DNA of 64,000 nucleotides from Lineus longissimus (GCF_910592395.1 NC_088309.1:22322599-22386598); one strand, 5' to 3'; positions 12,901 to 25,100 are shown, numbered from the stretch's first letter. The notes: generated by a model not told the origin, from the letters alone. A program made the numbers and translations.

Positions 12901-15900
12901 TTAAGTGCCAAATATGCAGATCCGGGGTATTTGAGTGCCCTGTGCGCTGGTGCTATTTGACAAAAAGGAAGGACGTGCCTTATGCACCACCCCCTTAGCC
13001 ACCATTAGACTTACAGTAAATAATAAACTACTGCAACTTGATTCAAAATCCTCAAATTTATTCTTCTCTTTTGTGTCCGATGATATCTGTGACTGTGACA
13101 AATTGGGTAGTAGGCTTTAGGTCAGCCTTTAAAACAACATGAAAAAATATAGTCTCTAAATACCTAAGGTGCTGAATGAGGCTAAGAACTGACCTTTTCT
13201 TCAATGACTGAAAACTCCATGCCCTGCTTGAAGAAATCTCTCAAACCAAGCAGGTTGTCCCTGGTGACTGTCTTCCACCAGTTCATCTCGATCTCTTCTG
13301 CATAGGGCAAAGCTAGACTTTTGACTGGTGCGAGTTGATACGTTGGTTTAGGGATGGCAGCATCCTCTGTGGTAGGGTCCTCACCTGCTGCCTCACCTAG
13401 TGATGTAATCAGGAAGCAAATTATGAGAAATCATTTCAACACTGATGCATTTTGTCTCATATGATCAAATTTAAGTATAGCTTTAAGTATGGCTTTTAAA
13501 AATAATCGAGCTATTGTTGGCAAGAGATGGAGATGACAAACCTGGCAGATGCGTCTGGAGGGTGTCTAAGCTCTGTGTCCTGTTTGTGACTGAAACTGTT
13601 TGCTGATCCAGCATAGATCCCAGCTGTTGGCTACCATAGCTCTGAAAATATAATTGACGATCACTGTAAATTCTGAAAGTTCATGTGAGTATTTCATTCT
13701 TGCTGCAGACTCCCTCAGCTACACGTCAAATCCACAAATGAAGAAGGGTAACAATGTTGGTATGGATGATGATGATGATGATGATGGTGAATTCTTATCA
13801 GAAGGTGAATATAAAGACTGACCTGATTCATGCCGCCCTCTTCAGTGATGTGCGTCATGGACTCCTTCATTGATCCTTCCCCATCATCCCCAAAGAGTTG
13901 GAGGACCTCAGCCGATGGTGCGGACTCCTCAATGAACATGTACTCAATGTAATATTTCCGGGTTATCAATGGCCATTCTGGTTGTTCGTCAGGGTTCTGA
14001 AATAAATCCAAGAAAAAGTATGATTTCTGTTAGTGCACAGACATGACAGAGAAACTGACTTAACATATCAGGAGTGTGCTAACTGCTCTGTGTGCTCTCT
14101 GTAAATTACCAACAGCAAGACTCAATGGAAGTATCACCCTCACCTTGACTTCTTCTGGAACAGGTAAATTCTTGATATAATCCACAGCAAATCTGACTTT
14201 GGCCTCATCGAGGATAAATTCTGAAAATAAATGCATTGGGTAGTTAGAAGACGCATCATGGCAAATTGGTTAAGTAATAAGAGAATTTGACGACGAAAAA
14301 TATTCTTGGTCTAGGACTTACAGTACTGTAAATCGGGTAATGTTTGCGACAGGACATTCACCCAAGGACAGCACTAGGATGGACAGCTGAACAAAAAAAA
14401 GCATCAAGGCTGTCCAGGTGACCTGGTGCTGTACTGTAGAAAAGGAGATGAAGCTGCTGACCTGGGGAACTATCAACGCTTAACTCACATCCCCATATAG
14501 TTATGTCTATAGATTATGTACTGGTGTATGGAGAAAGCAAAAAGACTACAACGAAACGAAAAGAACTTACCTCGTCTTCTGGCCAAACCTTTAAACTGAT
14601 GTTCCTCATCTGCTGATATTCTGATGTCATCTAAAATCTGCAGCTTTCTCAGGCTATCAATGACATAACCACGGTAACCAGGTATAAGCTGGAGAAACAC
14701 AGGAAACAATCTGAGACAACAAACATATTGAAAATTGGTAATTCTGACAAAGATGCAACCTTTTACTAATGCTGATTACTTTCACAATGCACCAAACGGT
14801 TGGAGATTCTAAAGAGATGTAGTTGGGCACCCAAGGTGTTTTAAAGGACACCATTGGTCTTATATGCAGTCGTTTATATAAAGGTATCCTGATTACAGAG
14901 GTAAACAATACAGCTAATCAACAAGCATATAACAGCACTTTCCATCACAATGACCTCTACTTACACATATTGGATTTCCCACCAAGATGAGATTTCTAAG
15001 TTTTGGTAATGTTGTGAGTTTGCGGACGATGTCCATGAGATCAGTAAGGCTGTTGTGACTTAGATCAAGTGATAATAAAGTTGGCCTGAAATGGAACCAA
15101 TTCACATTAAGATTTTATCAATCCAATATAACTATGCAACAATAATAACCAGGGGCCATTGTGCTCACCGTATACATCTTTTATTAGGCAGGATCATGCT
15201 TAGTTTAGAGGTGAATATGGTGAACACAATCAGGCATGAAGACTTTTTTTAGATGTGTATTGATGTCAAGTAATAAGACAGGGCAGTATATATAAGTTTA
15301 TGATCCAACCAATAATTGTCTATGACATCAACAAGATCAATATCGTGTGATTGCTAAGAGTCCCTGCAATAAAAAATTCATCGAAAAAAAGTCATTAATA
15401 AGCGAGATATTGCACGTCCTACTTTTTCAGTTTTGACCCCCTGGTGGCCAAATCAAGAATCAGATCAGGCCAAAATTCGGTGTCAGAGATTATCTGATGT
15501 AGGGGGTTACATGTACCAACTTTCAAGTTCATAGCTTTAGCAGTTAAGAAACGTGCCATAGTTACACTCGAACGGTCAATTTACGCCATTTGACCTCTGT
15601 GACCTAGAAAAGGAGGTCAAATCCAAAAATCATAGGAAATGTGATGTATCCTTGCTAGGAGTCCCTGCCATAAAATTTTATCGAAAACAATTCACTCAAA
15701 TAGGCAAGATATTGCACTTCTTCCTTTTTCCGTTATGGCCCCCTGGTGGCCTAATAAAGAATCAGATCAGGCCAAAATTCGACATCAGACGTTATCTGAT
15801 GTAGGGGGTTATATGCACCAAGTTTCAAGTTCATAGCTTTACTGGTTAAGAAACGTGCCATAGTTTACACTCTAACAGCCAATTTACGCCATATGACTTA

Positions 15901-16475
15901 TGTGACCTTGAAAAGTAGGTCAAATTGAAAACCCGTAAAATATGTGATGTATTCTTCCAAACAGTACCTACCATAAGAATTTTATCGAAAACAAGTCACT
16001 TATAAGCGAGATATCACACTTTTTAGATTTCCACTTTTGGCCCCCTGGTGGCAAAAATTAGGAATCAGATCGAACCAAAATTCAGCGCCAGAGGCTATGT
16101 GATATAGGGGGTTATATGTACCAAGTTTCAAGTTCATAGCTTTAGTGGTTAAGAAACGTGCCATAGTTTACACTCTAATGGCCAATTTACGCCATATGAC
16201 CTCTGCGACCTTGAAAACAAGGTCAAATTAAAAACCCGTATAATATAAAATGTATATTTGCTATGAGTACCTACAACAAAAGTTTTATCGAAAACAAGTC
16301 ACTAATAAGCGAGATATCACACTTTTTAGATATCGACATTTGGCCCCCTGGGGGCCAAACAGAGAATCAGATCGGACCGAAAATCAGTGTCAGAGGTCAG
16401 CTGACCTAGGGCATTCTGTGTACAAAGTTTCAAGTTCATAGCCCTAGCAGTTAAGAAACGTGCCACTGTTAGGAT

Positions 16476-16539
<64 letters not shown>

Positions 16540-18559
16540 ACACAGCGCTATCGTATAGACTCCCCTTACGGTGAGCCAAAAAACTTTTTTTACAGATCCT
16601 GTGAACTCGATTCAGTTGAGAAGTCATCCAGGCCTTTCTATATGCAGCAACTGATGAGATTGTGATTGAGAGCTTCAGATTTTTAAGGTATTTATGTCAG
16701 CTGAAGGTGGGGGTCATTGGGTTATGCTGAGCAGAAACCAGACAGATTTGCATAACTGCCCAAGAGAAAAGCCAGAAGAAGAAGAAGAAATGCACCAACT
16801 GGGATTCCCAAGACATGGGAATAAAATAGCTTACCATATCTGACCAGTGATGTAGTCATCTGTGTTTGCTATATTATTATAGCCAAGTCCCAGGTGTTCA
16901 AGCGGCGGAGCTTTCACACACAGGTCTGCGAGGTCACTGATATCATTGGCACACAGTTCTAAAACCTGAAAAGTCAAACAAATTGAAATTTAAAGTTTCC
17001 TTCCATGTGAACTAATTAAAGTCTATACAAATCTCTCCAAACAGTCAGCTTTCCTCCAATAGCTATGATAAGACAGTTGTAGACCAGCTCTTTGTATTTG
17101 GCCCATAATCCAACCTCTCCTTTGATTGGTTATGATGTACACTGGACTAATAACCACAATTAGAAAATATTCAAATTTCCTTTCATGAGGACTGACTTAC
17201 CTTCAAATTTGGTGGTAGGTTCCTTGAATTCACCAACTTTAGATGATTAGCACTTAGTGTCAGTTCTTCTAAATTGCTGAAGTTTAGAAGACGTTTGTCC
17301 ACTTCGCACACCTGAAAAGTGAAACAGAAGGATACTATACAACAACAAAAAATACAATTTGATATTCATAGGGTGCATTTCTAGGTTGTTCTGTTCACGG
17401 GTAATGGTCACTCATAACAGCAAATATCTGATTACTTTTGAAACAGTTCTTAATGAAAAACAGAGTTTGGAGAATCTGACCTTGCACTTGACTCAATTTG
17501 ATTTTTGCCAAAGATTTTGTTTTGTACAATTGCAAATAGAAGCGAAGATGGGTAAGTACTTACCCCCTTGTTTACAATGCGAAGAGTTTTGAAATAACTT
17601 AAGATGAACTTCTGATCCACTAGCCAAGGTGACTTTACAGCGATTTCTCTCAGTTCTTTTGCTTCATTGCTCCAACTGTAGTCAAGATTCCATGGCGAGT
17701 ACTTTGATGTGGTGTATTCTTCAAGAACCTCAGTCTTCTCAAACTGCACTCCGTAGTCTAAAAAGAGTTGGAAATTTAATAAATATAAGCATAAGTGTGT
17801 GGCAGAGGGTATTCAAAGCCAAACAGGCCACAAGCACATGTCATACTCACAGAAGACGAGTTTTGGAAAAGAGCAGGTTTTAAGAAGGTCATCATCAGCG
17901 GCAATTCTTGCATACTTGTAAGGTTAAGAATCAACTGGCTTGTTACGAAACTGAAAATTGTATCGTCAACAAACCTTTTAGGGTGATCGGAAACCGAGAT
18001 GAAACCAAGTCGGTATCTTTCCTGACCTTTGGTGCATCTTTCTGTATAACAACTTTGGTTGTATCCCTCTGAAATCCGATGAAGAAAAACATGCTTTATT
18101 ATGATAATGATGGTGCGTGCTCTAATCAAAGACATGAAAGACCTGCTTTCTTCTGCAGTAGGCATACAACATAGCATCAACACAAGACCTACACCGGCCA
18201 CTGATGAGAGCTGAAAGTTTTCACATTGCTGAAGTTTCAAAAAATATTCTTTGACTTTTCAATTTCAATCAATCAGAATGATAGTTCCCCATGACATGCA
18301 GGACAGATCAGCTTATGCATGGCATCAGCAGAATGGCCATGGATGAGCATGATGAGATGATCATTCATAGCTTGAGGCCTATCAGTATCAGTAGGCATAT
18401 CACTCTTCTATACAGTATACATGGTATATCATGGTCATGGTGATCTTTGATTGATATTCTTACCCAAGAACCGATACCACAAGGAAATTCGTGTAAGCAG
18501 AGTGTCTTCAACTGACTCTCAAAGGCGGAGTAAGCTGATGTATCCATAACCTGCGTCAT
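9911..18559 (-). CDS. LRRC43: Leucine-rich repeat-containing protein 43-like
   Basis: Fifteen coding exons (minus): 18464-18559, 17975-18068, 17564-17757, 17201-17311, 16835-16965, 14965-15085, 14571-14688, 14144-14220, 13823-13996, 13542-13641, 13194-13396, 12701-12802, 10974-11154, 10579-10686, 9911-10149. Together they make 2,049 nt, 682 aa plus stop, with phase kept at every junction; the human protein is of similar size. Exons 4-7 encode the leucine-rich repeats ([47 protein letters not shown]) and an LRR-cap-like segment ([14 protein letters not shown]). Exons 12-15 encode a Lys-rich, probably disordered tail. LRRC43 has no defined biochemical activity; a ciliary or axonemal role is suspected in other animals. 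The start is the first in-frame [13 protein letters not shown]. The acceptor of exon 13 (CTTCGAAAAG) has an unusual GAAA between the pyrimidine tract and AG, so that junction is the least certain. Confidence 0.92.
10431..10558. repeat. Perfect 39-bp foldback (hairpin) in LRRC43 intron 14
   Basis: Bases 10431-10469 are the exact reverse complement of 10520-10558, with a 50-base loop. The right arm begins 20 bases past the exon 14 splice donor (exon ends at 10579 on the minus strand), so the pre-mRNA could form a long stem beside that donor. Perfect identity suggests recent origin or gene conversion. Confidence 0.95.
11155..12700. other. LRRC43 intron 12, no further feature
   Basis: AT-rich intron of about 1.5 kb between exons 12 and 13. 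No coding exon, RNA gene or clear repeat was seen. Confidence 0.6.
13764..13787. repeat. (GAT)n microsatellite
   Basis: About seven GAT repeats in the intron between LRRC43 exons 9 and 10, starting about 35 bases from exon 9. Confidence 0.9.
15151..16580. mobile_element. Non-autonomous element with four ~300-bp tandem repeats
   Basis: Lies in LRRC43 intron 5. Four copies of a unit of about 300 bases start near 15353, 15652, 15953 and 16257 (the last is partial). All share CCCCCTGGTGGC, an AATCAGATC block, TTTCAAGTTCATAGC and TTAAGAAACGTGCCA. After them come a (CGA)n run and a short unique tail. GCTCACCGTA at 15163-15172 is mirrored exactly as its reverse complement at 16567-16576, which suggests terminal inverted repeats bounding the whole block. 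There is no transposase-like reading frame. The orientation and the family are unknown to me. Confidence 0.65.
16477..16539. repeat. (CGA)n microsatellite
   Basis: Twenty-one uninterrupted CGA units, at the junction between the 300-bp repeats and the tail of the element that contains them. Confidence 0.97.
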
Positions 18560-19135
18560 CGTAGCCTTGAAGTGATAGCAAAGGGGCAATTAATCAGCTG
18601 CAACAGCAGCACATTTTTTAGAAAAGTTTGTTGTAGCAACATCCGCCATGTTAGTTGTGGTCGTCGTTATTTAATTGTTCTGCGGCAAGCACGCCCCACG
18701 TAGCCAGCAACGACGATAACAACGTAATTTTTTTGCTAAAAAATCGATTTCAACTGGCATTTTTACCACAATAGTCAATAATGTGATGTTTTGCTGCATT
18801 AAACAGCATACTAGATGGTAGAGACAGCATTAAGGCAAGCTTAGGATATCGATGGTTAGTGATCAGGTGGTGAATTATTAAACTAACAGGCCTTGAAATG
18901 AGTGTTTTTGGGAGGCCTGTCAAAATAGACAGGGTGTTACAAAATTCATGTCACGTGAAAAGTGAACCAAACCGTGACGAGGAAACTCTCCTCTGTCGTC
19001 ATGTTAGTGCTGGTTTGCTGTGGTATTAATTTGCTTGGCTCTACCCAGTCCATATATTTTTGATTCATTATCATCATGAATTTAAAAAAAATAATTTCCT
19101 ATCTTTCACTTCAGGTTTGGCGATTGTGACGCACT
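18560..19135. promoter_or_regulatory. Bidirectional promoter region, LRRC43 / FkbM gene
   Basis: The start codons of the two divergent genes are 576 bases apart. Motifs seen: a near-match to the RFX X-box at 18627-18640; an AACATGGCGG (YY1-like, minus strand) block at about 18644-18653; the palindrome TCACGTGA (E-box) at 18951-18958. A pyrimidine tract ending in CACTTCAG at 19107-19114, just before the FkbM ATG, resembles a 3' splice site, so that gene may have an intron in its 5' UTR. Function is inferred from position and motifs only. Confidence 0.5.
18627..18640. promoter_or_regulatory. RFX X-box-like motif
   Basis: TTTGTTGTAGCAAC fits RYYNYYNNRRNRAC at 13 of 14 positions (only the first base differs), with the RGYAAC half-site AGCAAC intact. 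It sits 68 bases upstream of the LRRC43 ATG, the usual position for X-boxes of ciliary genes. It has not been tested. Confidence 0.4.
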
Positions 19136-20173
19136 ATGATGTCAAGAAACCAAGTCAACCACGATTGGGTGATTGGGCTGTTTTTGTTTGGCATCGTTGG
19201 CGGCTTCACCATTATTTACCTCTGGTTTGATCCATCTAGTCCCATGAACAGCCGAATTAACGGTGTCTACGTTTACCAATTGGGGAAAGATGCAGATCGG
19301 ACAAAATTTTCACATCTATCATATCCATTGGTTGTCCCTCAAAAGTGTGATGTCTTCCTACAAGAAGTCCATAACCAAGACTTGACATGGTGTCTTGATA
19401 TGTCTACAGAGAAAGGTTCAACTCCAATTTGTATTTACCCACCAGAAAATGACATTTACATTTCAAAATCCCTCGCACAACATGGATCATGGGAGGGAAA
19501 GTTGACAAAATCTTTTGAATATCTTCTGACTTTGGATCCGGAATTGAATGTGATCGATGTTGGAGCAAACATTGGAGTCTACTCTCTGCTTGCTGCCAAG
19601 TGGAACAGAAAGGTAGTGGCGGTCGAAGCAAATCTTGCACATGTGAGAAAACTGTATCAAAGCGTTCAGCTGAGTAACTTTGAAAACCTAGTGACAATTG
19701 TTTATAATGCTGTGTCAGATCGCCATACAACTGTAAATCTTGTTGTAAACAGTACAAACCTTGGACATGGTTTCATTCCCCCTGATTCACTCTATTATAA
19801 TGGGTCTTTAAACATGCCGACACCGAGTTATTTACAGACCAAGAGTGTCAAGACAATCCTAATGGACGACTTGTTAGAGGTAGTCAGTTTCAAAAAAGCA
19901 ATCTTAAAAATAGACATAGAAGGACATGAGCCACAGGCATTTAAATTTGCTCGTAAGTTGTTCTATATTGTTGACATCCCTTATGTTTTCATGGAGTGGA
20001 ATTTTGTAAAAAGATCACCCGAGGCAGATTCTGTTTACCGTTTTTTTAAACAGAGGGGTTATCGTGCATTTGGTGAACCATTCTTTTGGCCACCACTCTA
20101 CGGTGACTATGAGAAGTGGCCTTTCAATATCTTGTGGAAAAAAGTTACGGGAAATGTTGAGGGGTACCCTTGA
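19136..20173 (+). CDS. FkbM-family methyltransferase, membrane-anchored
   Basis: Single uninterrupted frame of 345 aa. Residues 11-31 form a hydrophobic segment preceded by a short polar N-terminus, consistent with a type II membrane (Golgi/ER) protein with a lumenal enzyme domain. The SAM-binding motif I, VIDVGANIGVYS, is at 139-150, followed by VAVEAN at 161-166; the FkbM signature ILKIDIEGHE is at about 256-265. Possible N-glycosylation sites are NST at 205 and NGS at 222. The family transfers methyl groups from S-adenosylmethionine, often to O atoms of sugars or small metabolites; the substrate here cannot be predicted. The start is the first ATG; a second ATG follows directly. The lack of introns contrasts with its neighbours and may reflect an old retrocopy or intron loss. 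Confidence 0.9.
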   Translation: MMSRNQVNHDWVIGLFLFGIVGGFTIIYLWFDPSSPMNSRINGVYVYQLGKDADRTKFSHLSYPLVVPQKCDVFLQEVHNQDLTWCLDMSTEKGSTPICIYPPENDIYISKSLAQHGSWEGKLTKSFEYLLTLDPELNVIDVGANIGVYSLLAAKWNRKVVAVEANLAHVRKLYQSVQLSNFENLVTIVYNAVSDRHTTVNLVVNSTNLGHGFIPPDSLYYNGSLNMPTPSYLQTKSVKTILMDDLLEVVSFKKAILKIDIEGHEPQAFKFARKLFYIVDIPYVFMEWNFVKRSPEADSVYRFFKQRGYRAFGEPFFWPPLYGDYEKWPFNILWKKVTGNVEGYP

Positions 20174-20609
20174 TAAATCCTACCCATGAAGAAACTGAAG
20201 TGTTTTGCACTCCCTTATGAAGTTTTTTTAAAAGAGGTGTTACATTCTGATTATAAATGCTTTAGTGATGACATTGTTTGACTAGCTGTGTTTTCCTTCT
20301 GGTTATTTGTACATGTTTTGCTCAGTTTTTTATCATTAGTCATTATACTCATCATCTGTCTCTAGTCTGTTTGTAGTCTTTTATACATGCAAAGATATGA
20401 TACAAAAGAAAATAATCTTTATACAACTAATTGTTTCATCAGTGATAAAGTGGCAGCTCCACGGGGTCTCAATTCTTACATCATTTGTGTCTATCATTAT
20501 ATCATATGTATCTTTTTGGCTGAAGTTCTCAATCTTTGCTGTAATTCTCAATTTGTTTTATCTGTCTGTCCAACAGTATGGGCTATAAGTTTGGTATTGT
20601 GTGTTGCAC

Positions 20610-20615
20610 AATAAA
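20610..20615 (+). terminator. Poly(A) signal of the FkbM gene
   Basis: AATAAA, 437 bases after the stop codon, the first clear signal downstream. Confidence 0.6.
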
Positions 20616-21892
20616 GTCATGTTGCTTTTACCACTGAATATTTGTTTTTTCTTGGTACTCTGATGTTGGTGTTCTTGGCATCAAATCATGGCACATTAAT
20701 GTATACATATATCTTGATCTTCAAGTGGAGCTATACTATTTGGAGACACTGTCCTGGAGATGGTGGCTTTCAGTCACTTGTCCTGTATGATGACACTGTC
20801 CTGGAGATCATGGATATATCAGGCTTGCCGTTGATGACCACCTGGTTACTCTGAGGCAATACCAGTACAAGTCTGAAGGCATGCTCAATTCAACAGAAAT
20901 TGACTCTGACGACAGTAGTGCCATCTTGGACCACCACCACCACCACCTTGGCAAAATACGTCATAAGACGGCCTGCCAAGTATCTTACAGAAGCAGAAGC
21001 AGAATATCATATTTCAGAAGAATAGTTGGAGTCATCATATTAAAATTTCAGCTAATTTTTTCAGCTATTTATTTTATCTTTGCTCGCAGCTGGCTAAAAT
21101 ACAACTGGTCATGCCAAACTGTCTTTACGCAGACAAAAGTCCATTTTTGGTGAGCTGACCACTTCAACACCAAAATTCATTTTACACATGGAGTATTAAT
21201 ATAGTGATAATAGTACCTCAACCACATAATTAAGGCCATCTATTAAATCATTAACTTGGGACCAATTATTTGAGCAATTATAATGACAATATATATAACT
21301 TAAGTTTTTTTTCAGTCTGAAAACTGTCAGAGTTCAAAATATAAATGACTTTGAATGTGACATATGTGCAAATTACCAACAGCTGAAACAGTGCTCTCTT
21401 ATAAAGGAAGCATGTAACTTCTGGTCGCTGAGAGAAGATTTTCTCTTCAGTTGAACAGCATCGGTCTGGATTTTCATGGCACATCAAGTAATTGACACAA
21501 TAAAAACATTCTCACTAACATAACACAACATATGATTGCCATGTCTTTGGAACATACTGGCGATAATACACGTGAGGTGGCGATATTATGTTATCTGATA
21601 TTAATCACAATCCCTCTGCAAATGATGCAAAATCTCATTTGAGCTCATTCCAATTTCGAAAATGGAAATTATGTTTACAGGATAATCAACTAAATATTTA
21701 CATAAGACATTATTCTACAATAAGATATAGAGAAGAGTTAAATTCCTGGACAAGCAAACCCTTTCGCTACCGAACGATATGGTCACCAAGATACCGCGAT
21801 TATATTTAATGTTTTTGGGACCTTTTTTGAAAGGGCTATACATGCAGTGTAGATACAAATGTTGCATGGATTAGACTAACACCAACACAAAT
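20616..21892. other. Convergent intergenic region
   Basis: Space between the 3' ends of the FkbM gene and TMEM120. A GACACTGTCCTGGAGAT phrase occurs twice (near 20744 and 20793) and there is a short CCA/CAC run near 20930-20946. No gene or RNA was recognised. Confidence 0.5.
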
Positions 21893-21898
21893 TTTAAT
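21893..21898 (-). terminator. Candidate poly(A) signal of TMEM120
   Basis: TTTAAT on the plus strand reads ATTAAA on the minus strand, about 280 bases past the stop. This is the commonest variant of AATAAA. Confidence 0.4.
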
Positions 21899-22175
21899 CT
21901 TCCCATGCAGGAGCGAGCTGGCAGAAAGTTCTTTTGAGAACTTTGAAGTTCGTTTTTGAGCACAGGCTGTCACACTGCTGCAATACTTCCTGGGACGAGA
22001 ATGTACATGATAAAACTGCTGTTGTCAAAACGATGTTACTTTTCTTTTCATGTCCTAAGAAATGAGTCATACAAATCCTCTCTGTCAGAGGATGATGTAT
22101 GATTACACTAGCATGAAAAGTCAACCATCAACAAAATGAAAGCCATTGTACAGTTCTTGCATCTGCCTGGGAAAT

Positions 22176-25100
22176 CTACTCTGGTTTCACGTGGTTGAAT
22201 CGGTACTTGTTCCTTAAATGATTCAGGCCGTCTTTCTTGAGTTTTTGTCTCACTACTCCCAGTGTGGTAAAAAAGTTGCCACAGAACAGGATAAGGAAGA
22301 TGAAGGCCAGGACAGGGACTTGCCACTCTTTACAGTCTGAATGGTAGGACAGCAAGTACAGGGTGTAAGCATTGTAAAACTGGAAGATCTGAAAAGGAAA
22401 AAAGAAAATGATATGAACTGATTCATTTGAACAAGTTCAAACACATTTAGTTGAAATTATATGCAAGGGATCCATAAACATCAATGTGTCACAATCCTAA
22501 CATTTCTAATATTGTTAGAATTGGTGTTTATCGATGATCCTTAAAGAATGGCAATATGGCAAGCTGAGTGTGCCGACACTTGCTTGAGATAAAATACCAG
22601 CACTTCTTTTTTATGCTGATTCTTCATTTCGGCATCAGTTTTTGAAGATTACTTGGCAGGTTTTGAGGGATTTAGATAACAATGTCCAACTTTAAGCTGT
22701 ACAAATTTTTCAGCCGTTGTAAATAACTAAAAAGAGACTATTAAAGGCAGAAGTTGCCGATTGTGCACTTACATAAACAGCAAATAGGAAGGGTAGCAGG
22801 AAAGTCAGACCCTTCCACATCCAGGATTGGAATCCATCTGGAAAGACAGTAAGATTAATCAAATTAGCTATGTTGAAAAAACAACTACAGGACAAAAGAA
22901 ATTCGTTATATATTTCGGAATTTGTTATTTTCTTTTGACCTTTTTTAATGTGTTGGTCCCTGGTGGCTTGTTTAACATCTTGGCCCAAAACAGTCAGGAA
23001 AATCACTGCCTTCATTAGGGTTGAGTGTTGCATTATTCGTATCTGCTAGAGCCAGAATCGCCATTATAAGAAATACCACTTACCTACAGTGATGTCCATG
23101 TTGTGTCGCTCTCCCATAGTCCTCAGTCGATACAAGCAACCTTTTTGATAATTACACTGAAGTACCTGGACAAAACCTGGAAAAGTTCAAGCAGGACAGC
23201 TTGTTAACAAGTTCAAGCAGGACAGCTTGTTAACAAACTCATGGCACATAAGGTAGCTTCAAGATATGACTTTCTGCCCAAATTTTGTACCAATACCACT
23301 TAACATGATTGGTATTAAAAGAAAGAAGTTTGGACCCGTTTTGATTGTCCAAAACTTGTCCAAGTGATTGAAAGAGAAGACGTACTTACTTATGAATAAA
23401 GAAAAACACATGAACTGCTTCCTAAATAGATGGTATGTAACACAGTCAGGCCATATCAACAGTATTCCAGCACAGACTGTCGATACAAAATGATGCGATA
23501 ACCACCAGCCTTTAATCCTGCAAAGAGAAATGAAGTGGAGAGAGGTCACATAAATAGGTTCATGCCTAACATTACAATTATCTGGAAGAATAAACTTGTC
23601 TTACTCTAAGACAGCTCAAGAATCAATCAATTCAAAGAAACAGAAGATTGGAAGTGAATGCTCTTGTTCATAATCATCATTATCATTGTTGCGGGTAAAA
23701 TAGTTATTCCATATTGCTGGGGTTAATCCATGATTATCAATATTTTCAAAAGAGTTGTAGGATACAATACAGTGTGCGTTAAAGATAATCTTACCTGGAG
23801 CCATTGACAATAAGAATACTCTCTCTGATGGTCATTGTACAGTAGTACCACACAAGCAAGAAGTGGAAGGCCGCATCAATCATTCTAGAAATTGAAATAC
23901 ACGTTACACAATAATAACAGTCCTGTAGCATATTTCACGAGAAAATATCACCACTGCACAGTAAAAAAACCAAAATTCGTGGTCTTGGTTCTTGGTCAAG
24001 CTTTGTTCAGTTCTGGCAAAGTAAGTAGTTACAGATACTTAAGACTTTGAAGTGTGTCAGACACACAATCCAAGAACACGGTTTGTGGGTTCAAATCACA
24101 TCTGGTCACAGCTTTGACCTACAGGATGGAGCACAAGTGAGGGCTACATAGGGATCCAAGTCTCAGCTCCTGCCTCTAGAGTAAGACCCCTAAAAATCAC
24201 TCACTACTTACATCAGATCACTTACCTGTACTTGACAAATGTAAGCAGACAGAAAGACATGATCGTGGTGATGATGGTCATGACGAGTTTGAAGTGCTCA
24301 TAATCTTGTTTGTAAGCAAATCGGTCCAGCTTACTCAGCAGAGATACATTCACTTGGCCAAGAATGATACGCAAGTACAATCTGGAAAACAAAACAGACA
24401 TTTTTTTTTTCAATGTTACAATTTCTCCAACAATTTTTACAGGGCTGAAGTTAAAGCTTTAGCAGAGTCCCTGCCTTCCTCTTAGTTTTTAGTGCATTGC
24501 CAGGCACTTATCTTTTTTAGACCTGATTTGCATGTCCATGATGTCTTTGCTACATTCAGGTTTACACTACAATAAAAATATTTTTACCAATGCAGATGTA
24601 CTGGCAGCAACACAAAACCCAGAGACCATACTGAACTTCACCCCAATTACACAAGGCATGACAATGCTTCCTGCATTCGAAATGCATGTCATCACTAATT
24701 CTTATCTAAAGAGATTTTTCAAGCACAATCTCACCCATTTTTATGAGGTAGATATTCTTCCATCTCCCTGAATGTTTCTTTCCTCTCTGCTAAGTCAGAA
24801 TGAAGTACTTGGATCTTCTCCTTATCCTCTGGCCTTGAGGTCACCTTATCAGCCCTGAAATCAGGCCAACAAAATCAATTTCAACACCCCATTTGACTTT
24901 ACTCCCATGAGGCGGACACTTTTAAAGGAAGAATAAAATTTTGTTTGAAATTATCAAACAGACAATACTCTAAATATTCAAAATTAACCAACTGATTCAT
25001 TATGTATTTTGGCACAGAAGTTTTTACAGAATTGATATTGAATACTTTCAAACTATTGCATCAGCAATCACGACACAGTAATTCCACTTTAATATAATGT

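Noticed and set aside
15353-16476. CRISPR-like array
   Set aside because: The repeat unit is about 300 bases without short spaced repeats, and the window is animal DNA.
17776-18240. 154-codon minus-strand open frame
   Set aside because: Covers LRRC43 exon 2 out of frame; exon 2 in phase reads [11 protein letters not shown] and joins both neighbours.
19404-19757. 117-codon minus-strand frame
   Set aside because: Antisense of the FkbM methyltransferase, with no domain.
24087-24099. tRNA gene
   Set aside because: A B-box-like motif is present but no acceptor stem or cloverleaf can be formed; at most a SINE relic.
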